A stretch of 38,629 bases of DNA from Thermoplasmata archaeon (GTDB lineage Archaea; Thermoplasmatota; Penumbrarchaeia; JAEHCK01). The position numbers and the translations under genes are program-made. The stretch lies in NCBI GenBank assembly GCA_020696345.1, contig JAEHCK010000030.1, forward strand, positions 1-38,629, read 5' to 3'. Shown here one piece after another: positions 33,437 to 38,629 of this stretch. The first letter of the stretch is position 1; every line of letters starts with the position of its first letter. The notes beneath the pieces are model-generated. The model searched no databases and was not told the origin of the DNA. It saw nothing but the letters and a program-made list of their open reading frames with translations.

Positions 33437-36400
33437 ATGAATCTAACAAGTAAATCCATGAAGGCAATAATGATCTGTCTATTACTGATATTGATATCGA
33501 GTTCCATATCGTTTCAAGAGATAGAAAAAACCAATTCACAAAAACATACAAGCATGCAGTTCTTGAATACTTTGGGACCTATACACCCTGAGCCGGATAA
33601 CGATTTTACTGGCGCCTCGTTAACCACACGGTCAACAAGGTATCTCGAGGACATTATTAGTCTCGATTCCGGTACGGTCCAGTTAACAGTTATCAGCGGC
33701 GATGCTTATGATAATAATTACGGCAATATAGGTGGCGGAACACCGCTGTCAACTGGTGATATCGATAATGATGGTTTTGAAGATATGATGATCGGTTGCC
33801 CGTTTGCAGATGGGCTCAATGAGAATATAGGTAATGCTGGTCATGTCATGGTGATCTTCGGTGGAAATCAAACACATCCCTACACTGTATATGACCAGGC
33901 CAAGAATAATCCAGATAAGATCGATCTGGTGATCCACGGCGGTGGTGGCAGCGATCTGCTGGGTTATGCAACTACCTGTGGCGATATTGACGGCGATGGT
34001 TTCGACGATATGATAATTGCCGCCCCATGGGGTGACAGTAAAAATAACGGGCGCACTAATGCCGGTGAGGTTTATGTATTCTATGGCAGACCACGGAACG
34101 AATTTAGTAATAACATAAACCTTCGAACCACCGCACCTGACCTTATGATCCTGGGTGCCTGGGGAGGTGGTTGGCCCAACTATGAACTAGCAGGGTATTC
34201 GGTGGCGGTTGGCAATGTAATGGGTGATAGCCGCGGAGATATACTCATTGGTGCAATATACTCTAACCCGGCCGGAAGAACCAATGCGGGAAGGGTTTAT
34301 ATCATTAAGGGTGACACCAGAGGTAACCTGGGTAACGAGATCGATCTGCGGACTGGCGCAGATGTTACAATAATTGGTGCGAAATCTGGTGATATTGCAG
34401 GCAACAGTGTTGCAGCTGGCGATGTAAACGGTGATGGCCGTGATGATATTGTCATCGGTTCATACCTGGCCAATATCGTTGTTGGGCAGGATGCCGGAAA
34501 AACGTATTTGATCTATGGCAAGCAGACATTATCTTCCACGATTGATTTAAACACTAGCGCTGATACAATCATAAATGGTGCAGGTTTTAGGGATTATTCT
34601 GGCTACAAGGTTGCAGTGGGGAACATTAACGGTGATTCATATAACGATATTTTTGTTAGTGCTCCCTGGGGTGACGGGCCAAATAATGCCCTTCGCAATT
34701 GCGGAGAGGTATATGTTATCTACGGCTCGGCAACCATACCTGCAACGATAAATACTGCTACAAATGGTCAAAATATTATTATATATGGTGAGAACCAAGA
34801 TGATGTATTTGGTTATTCGCTGGCAACAGGAAATGTCAATAATGACAAATATGACGATGTTTTGATCGGTGCAACATTGGGTGATGGTCTCCAAAATGGA
34901 GCAAGTAATGCCGGTGAGGCTTATCTGATCCTGGGTAACAGCACGGCTAGTCTGGGAAACAATATCGATCCAATGACCAAATCAAAATCTATTTTTTATG
35001 GAATAGATGCCAATGATCGAGCAGGTCGATTTGTTGAATTTGGCGATTTTGACGGCGATTCAAACAATGATATCCTCATTGGCGCACCATATGCGCAAGG
35101 CCCTGATGATGGCCGTGATGCATCAGGGGAGTTCTATGTGATCTACGGTGCGCCACCGCCGGTGAAGAACGAGTTTCTTGAACTAATCGATGGTGATATT
35201 GATAATAGGACTATACTTTCCAGGTACAAGCCTTATACTTTTTGCGTTAATACATCCAACATATTGGATTATAGAGATACCAAATCCGTAACATTAACTC
35301 TTAACCCACTTGGATACGATCTTGCCTTTCGCTGGTCCAAATCGACAAATGATTTCAACCAAATAAGCGGCCCTCTCGATTTGGTGGACTGCATTAGCAC
35401 CAGTGCCGATGCACGGCATGATAGCTTTTATAATTACACTATTGATTTCAAATTTATTTTCAATTGGGATTTTTCCAAGGACTATTCGATATCCTGTCGA
35501 GTCTTGACCGAAGGTAAAAAATCATTACCTGCAGAGAATATATATCCATCGGTATTCACGGTGATAAACAAGTTATATCTGAACGGCGCCCTCCAAGTCG
35601 AAGGTGCATTCCAGGGTATGCTTAAGGATAAAGACTGGGTGAGCGGTTCCGAAGAGATCACATTCAGCGGTGTAACTGTGGTATACGAGGGTGCGAAAGA
35701 ATATTACCCGCCGGTTTCAGAATATTCACTGGGTATTGAAGATAATGTTGACATAACGATGATCGAGCCTCAAGAACCGGGTGAATTGATCTCGGTCTCA
35801 ATTAAAACACCCAAAATGACGGTGGATTATGATTATAAATTTAAAATACTTGATATTCCGGAAGGTTCGGATAATTCTTCGGTTGGGATCACACTGAAGA
35901 TTGATAATGACCCACCAGTCCCACCCAACCTCATCGAGGTTATGGCCGATTCGTTTAACGAGACCGAGCAGGCAGCGGTGGATAATGATCAGGAGGTTTA
36001 TATTACCTGGGATCCAGCAATAGATAAGGGTTCGGGCACGGCGGGATATTATTACAGTTTCAAAAACCACGGTGGTACCAAGAACGGTTTCTGGACCGAA
36101 AATACTTCTGCACAACTGGCCAATGCAACCGAGGGGTTGAAAACCATTTATGTCTGGGCCAGAGATAAAGTGGGTAATATCGGTCTTGCAAATACGTGCC
36201 AGATATTCATCGATCTTTCGAAGATCACCTTTGAAAACTTTACACCTACATACGATACATGGTTAACCTCTAAAAATATCAATTGCACATTTTCTGTCTG
36301 CGACCGTGGCGGGTTTGGCGTAGATCCGGGATCAATTGAATACTGGTCACTACAAACCCAGAGCTGGCAACCCATAACTGTCCCGGTAGATCCGGATTCG

Positions 36401-38317
36401 GGAAATCTATCCTGTATAAATATAACGCTCCAAATAAGATTGATCGAGGGCACGAAAAGCTTTGTTCAGTTCCTTGCATATGATCTTGCCGGGAACGGGC
36501 CAACATTGTCAGAGACATATAAATTCAAGATCGACTCCACACCGGTGACCTTCTTCAACGTAAAACCGGACCCGGCCAAAAAACAAGCATCTACTAGGGT
36601 TAAGTGCTATATTACCGTGCGTGATCTGGGCGGCTCGGGGGTGAACTTGTCTTCGATTCAGTACAGTTATACCTCCAGCGGCGAGAACAATTTTACCGAT
36701 TGGGGTGATTCCGGCCTGGCAATGGTTGCAAATACCCAAAATGCTGAAGAATTATCCACATGGTTCATTGACCTCACATTTTCCCGCGGTTCCGAGAACT
36801 ACATTCGATGGCGCGCCATGGATCTGGCAAGGAACGGATATACGATCTCCGAAACATTCACCGTATTGATCAATGAACTTCCGGTAATAGTGATAAACGA
36901 GACACTTCCGGACAGTGTTATAAAATCCAGTTCGGAGATCGAACTGAGTGCGAAGGATAGCTATGATGTGGACAATAAGATCGGTGATCTGGTATTTTCG
37001 TGGCGCTCGAATATTTCAGGCGAACTCGGTAACGACAGAGTAATTAAAACCAAATTACCAGCGGGCTTACATTTGATAAATATCACGATCTATGACGGGC
37101 TGAACAATGCCAGTTACGAGTTCAATATCAAAGTGGAAGATGATAGACCGCCGCGAGAGGAAGCGGGCACATTTTTCGAAGAAGAAAATACCGATCTCTT
37201 GATCACATCATTTGTTATTTTTGTCATTATTATCATCTTAATATTTTTGGTAATATTCTCTCGTGAGATAAAGAAACGCAAAGAATTGGAGGAAAAAGCC
37301 AAGAGCCATGAGACATCGTATGTTCCACCGCACCCGGGCCAGACACCACAGTTGGTCGGTTCTGGGGGTGAAATTAGCGTACTTGGTTCCGTTGGTAAGG
37401 GCCCAGCCATTCTCGAAGCAGATATGTTAACTGCCGAGCCATCGCCATTCGGTGCAACAGAGGCCAGGGAAACCTTACCACGTGTGGGTGCGACTGCAGT
37501 GGGAGGCGCTGGCAATGTTGTGGTGCCCGGCGTGACACCACATGCACCAAGCGCCGCAGGTGGTGTAGCTGGAGCAGGAGCGGCGGCAGGCACGGTTGGC
37601 AGGGAATTGCCACAACTACCACCCGCAGAAGCGGCCGCATCCAGTGCAGGCGCAGGCACATATCGTGTCCAGCCGTCACCAGAGATCATTGCTCAAGCGA
37701 TCGACGAGGCAGATCTATCGGCGAAAGAAAAACTCGAACTGCTTGAGAAAAAGATGCTTTTGAACAAGATTTCTGTAGAACTTTACACTAAATTATCAAA
37801 AAGATATGAACAGGAACTATCACAAAGATCGAAACCACCCTCAAGCGGCCCGAAGGTGCAGTTGCCCAAGACTCCGGGGCCGCAAAGTACACCTGGTACA
37901 AGTACCAGTACCAGTATTGATACTGCTCCGTTTTTCGGAGAGCAGCTGAAACTCGAGGAGCTGGCACCGGAGCCAAAACCAGCGCCATCACCAAAACCAA
38001 AAGAGACGCCTCCCGCAGTCACATTGCCCACGACCCATACTTCAACTTCCACACCTAAACCCAAACCTACCACTGCATCTACATCTTCACCAACGGTCAT
38101 GCCAAAGGTTAAAGCTGCGGCTACTACCGCTAAAATAGATACCGATGCAGGTAAATATAAAGACCTGAAAAGGTCTGGGTCAATAGCGCCAACATCAACA
38201 CCAGTGCAGGCACCAACAATAACACCAACAAAAGCACAGATACAACAAATGCCAAAACCGGAACCTAGACGCGCACCAGCATCAGAAACTAAGAAAGCAA
38301 AGGGTAAGAGGAAATAG
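33437..38317 (+). CDS. Surface protein with seven-blade FG-GAP propeller, TM segment and long Pro/Ala/Thr-rich cytosolic tail
   Basis: 1626 residues from the ATG at 33437, which has a G-rich ribosome binding site; a TTG at 33389 is also in frame. The signal segment is MKAIMICLLLILISSSISF. Residues about 100-575 hold seven FG-GAP/integrin-alpha repeats, each with D.DGDG.DD..IGAP (calcium-binding) and then NAGEVYVIYG, enough for one closed beta-propeller. Beta-sandwich domains with SGS.G..YY and KVGNIG motifs follow to about 1240. The membrane helix is at about 1253-1278 (TSFVIFVIIIILIFLVIF). The inner tail is Gly/Ala-rich, then has a short charged helix (LSAKEKLELLEKKMLLNKIS, a SHOCT-like pattern) and a Pro/Thr/Lys-rich end. 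Probably adhesive, calcium dependent; ligand unknown. Confidence 0.92.
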   Translation: MNLTSKSMKAIMICLLLILISSSISFQEIEKTNSQKHTSMQFLNTLGPIHPEPDNDFTGASLTTRSTRYLEDIISLDSGTVQLTVISGDAYDNNYGNIGGGTPLSTGDIDNDGFEDMMIGCPFADGLNENIGNAGHVMVIFGGNQTHPYTVYDQAKNNPDKIDLVIHGGGGSDLLGYATTCGDIDGDGFDDMIIAAPWGDSKNNGRTNAGEVYVFYGRPRNEFSNNINLRTTAPDLMILGAWGGGWPNYELAGYSVAVGNVMGDSRGDILIGAIYSNPAGRTNAGRVYIIKGDTRGNLGNEIDLRTGADVTIIGAKSGDIAGNSVAAGDVNGDGRDDIVIGSYLANIVVGQDAGKTYLIYGKQTLSSTIDLNTSADTIINGAGFRDYSGYKVAVGNINGDSYNDIFVSAPWGDGPNNALRNCGEVYVIYGSATIPATINTATNGQNIIIYGENQDDVFGYSLATGNVNNDKYDDVLIGATLGDGLQNGASNAGEAYLILGNSTASLGNNIDPMTKSKSIFYGIDANDRAGRFVEFGDFDGDSNNDILIGAPYAQGPDDGRDASGEFYVIYGAPPPVKNEFLELIDGDIDNRTILSRYKPYTFCVNTSNILDYRDTKSVTLTLNPLGYDLAFRWSKSTNDFNQISGPLDLVDCISTSADARHDSFYNYTIDFKFIFNWDFSKDYSISCRVLTEGKKSLPAENIYPSVFTVINKLYLNGALQVEGAFQGMLKDKDWVSGSEEITFSGVTVVYEGAKEYYPPVSEYSLGIEDNVDITMIEPQEPGELISVSIKTPKMTVDYDYKFKILDIPEGSDNSSVGITLKIDNDPPVPPNLIEVMADSFNETEQAAVDNDQEVYITWDPAIDKGSGTAGYYYSFKNHGGTKNGFWTENTSAQLANATEGLKTIYVWARDKVGNIGLANTCQIFIDLSKITFENFTPTYDTWLTSKNINCTFSVCDRGGFGVDPGSIEYWSLQTQSWQPITVPVDPDSGNLSCINITLQIRLIEGTKSFVQFLAYDLAGNGPTLSETYKFKIDSTPVTFFNVKPDPAKKQASTRVKCYITVRDLGGSGVNLSSIQYSYTSSGENNFTDWGDSGLAMVANTQNAEELSTWFIDLTFSRGSENYIRWRAMDLARNGYTISETFTVLINELPVIVINETLPDSVIKSSSEIELSAKDSYDVDNKIGDLVFSWRSNISGELGNDRVIKTKLPAGLHLINITIYDGLNNASYEFNIKVEDDRPPREEAGTFFEEENTDLLITSFVIFVIIIILIFLVIFSREIKKRKELEEKAKSHETSYVPPHPGQTPQLVGSGGEISVLGSVGKGPAILEADMLTAEPSPFGATEARETLPRVGATAVGGAGNVVVPGVTPHAPSAAGGVAGAGAAAGTVGRELPQLPPAEAAASSAGAGTYRVQPSPEIIAQAIDEADLSAKEKLELLEKKMLLNKISVELYTKLSKRYEQELSQRSKPPSSGPKVQLPKTPGPQSTPGTSTSTSIDTAPFFGEQLKLEELAPEPKPAPSPKPKETPPAVTLPTTHTSTSTPKPKPTTASTSSPTVMPKVKAAATTAKIDTDAGKYKDLKRSGSIAPTSTPVQAPTITPTKAQIQQMPKPEPRRAPASETKKAKGKRK

Positions 38318-38629
38318 TGTTGGATTGGCATTATAAGCTTAGTTACTATATTTATTTTGGACCGTTTTGATGTTTTGTCGATATCAAGCACTTGGGGAAG
38401 GGTGATCACTACAAGTAATGATTGCTTGAAATCGTTGGGAGACCACTTCAATGAATTATCGTTTACAACCGTTTGGGGAGGGGTAATAGGTGAAGTGCTA
38501 ATGTTGAGGATACTACAACAATTTGTTAATACAAATTGTCTAGGGCTAATAATTCTTATAAAATAATTGTGCTATAGACAGAATTATTACCCTTGGAAAT
38601 TGAAGATTGAAGATTGGAACAATTTTCCT
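38318..38629. other. Intergenic region to the window edge
   Basis: No gene is seen. G-rich repeats at 38389-38480 match those before the FG-GAP gene. The 17-mer TTGGAAATTGAAGATTG at 38593 repeats 17730 exactly. A short open frame at 38357-38566 has no features and crosses the repeats. Confidence 0.5.

Noticed and set aside
37783..38451. 222-codon Gly/Val-rich minus-strand frame
   Set aside because: It is the shadow of the Pro/Thr/Lys-rich tail of the FG-GAP protein, whose signal peptide, propeller and TM layout make the plus strand the coding one.
38357..38566. 69-codon frame at the right end
   Set aside because: It crosses the G-rich repeats, and has no ribosome binding site and no recognisable features.

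Overview
The window reads as a chromosomal segment of an AT-rich archaeon. Archaeal signs are a compact archaeal/eukaryal-type tyrosyl-tRNA synthetase, a RecJ-like DHH protein of the archaeal kind, a YchF/OBG-type GTPase, tRNA genes without encoded CCA, T-tract ends after tRNAs, and GGTGA/GGAGGTGA ribosome binding sites. The many large membrane-anchored surface proteins (parallel beta-helix, Ig-like, PPC, PKD and FG-GAP domains, two of them with zinc ribbons on the inner side of the membrane) suggest a Thermoplasmatota-like lineage. That placement is inference, not proof.

Layout. 1-3.5 kb: an inverted 28-bp repeat array, a protein with a run of six tryptophans, and a glutaminyl-tRNA synthetase followed directly by a tRNA-Gln(TTG). 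3.6-10.7 kb (minus strand): an acidic coiled-coil protein with a Leu/Glu repeat tail, a 1651-residue beta-helix/Ig-like surface protein, and the rRNA methyltransferase RlmE. 10.7-15 kb: two 27-bp repeat arrays flank a PKD-domain membrane protein and a secreted membrane-anchored protein; beyond the second array lies a convergent diverged paralogue of the latter. 15-20 kb: YchF-type GTPase, an AT-rich overlapping pair of unknown genes, peptidase T, a universal stress protein and tRNA-Ile. 19.9-25.6 kb: a membrane-anchored subtilase, a putative HExxH metallopeptidase, tRNA-Leu, a small double zinc-ribbon ORF with no normal start codon, and a LURP-one/scramblase-like protein. 25.8-26.4 kb: a tandem repeat carrying hairpins whose stems differ in a compensated way between copies, abutting tRNA-Thr. 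26.5-38.6 kb: tyrosyl-tRNA synthetase, a PPC-domain/zinc-ribbon surface protein, a RecJ-like protein with an Asp/Glu racemase behind it, and a seven-blade FG-GAP propeller surface protein.

How it fits together. Two themes dominate: translation (GlnRS, TyrRS, RlmE, YchF-type GTPase, four tRNAs) and the cell surface with peptide use (four large or mid-size anchored ectodomain proteins, two smaller secreted paralogues, a subtilase, PepT, a putative metallopeptidase, an amino-acid racemase). An anchored protease, an intracellular tripeptidase and a racemase would suit growth on proteins. The most unusual signals lie between genes: head-to-head tandem repeat arrays with 27- or 28-bp periods at three sites, and the covarying tandem hairpin element next to tRNA-Thr.
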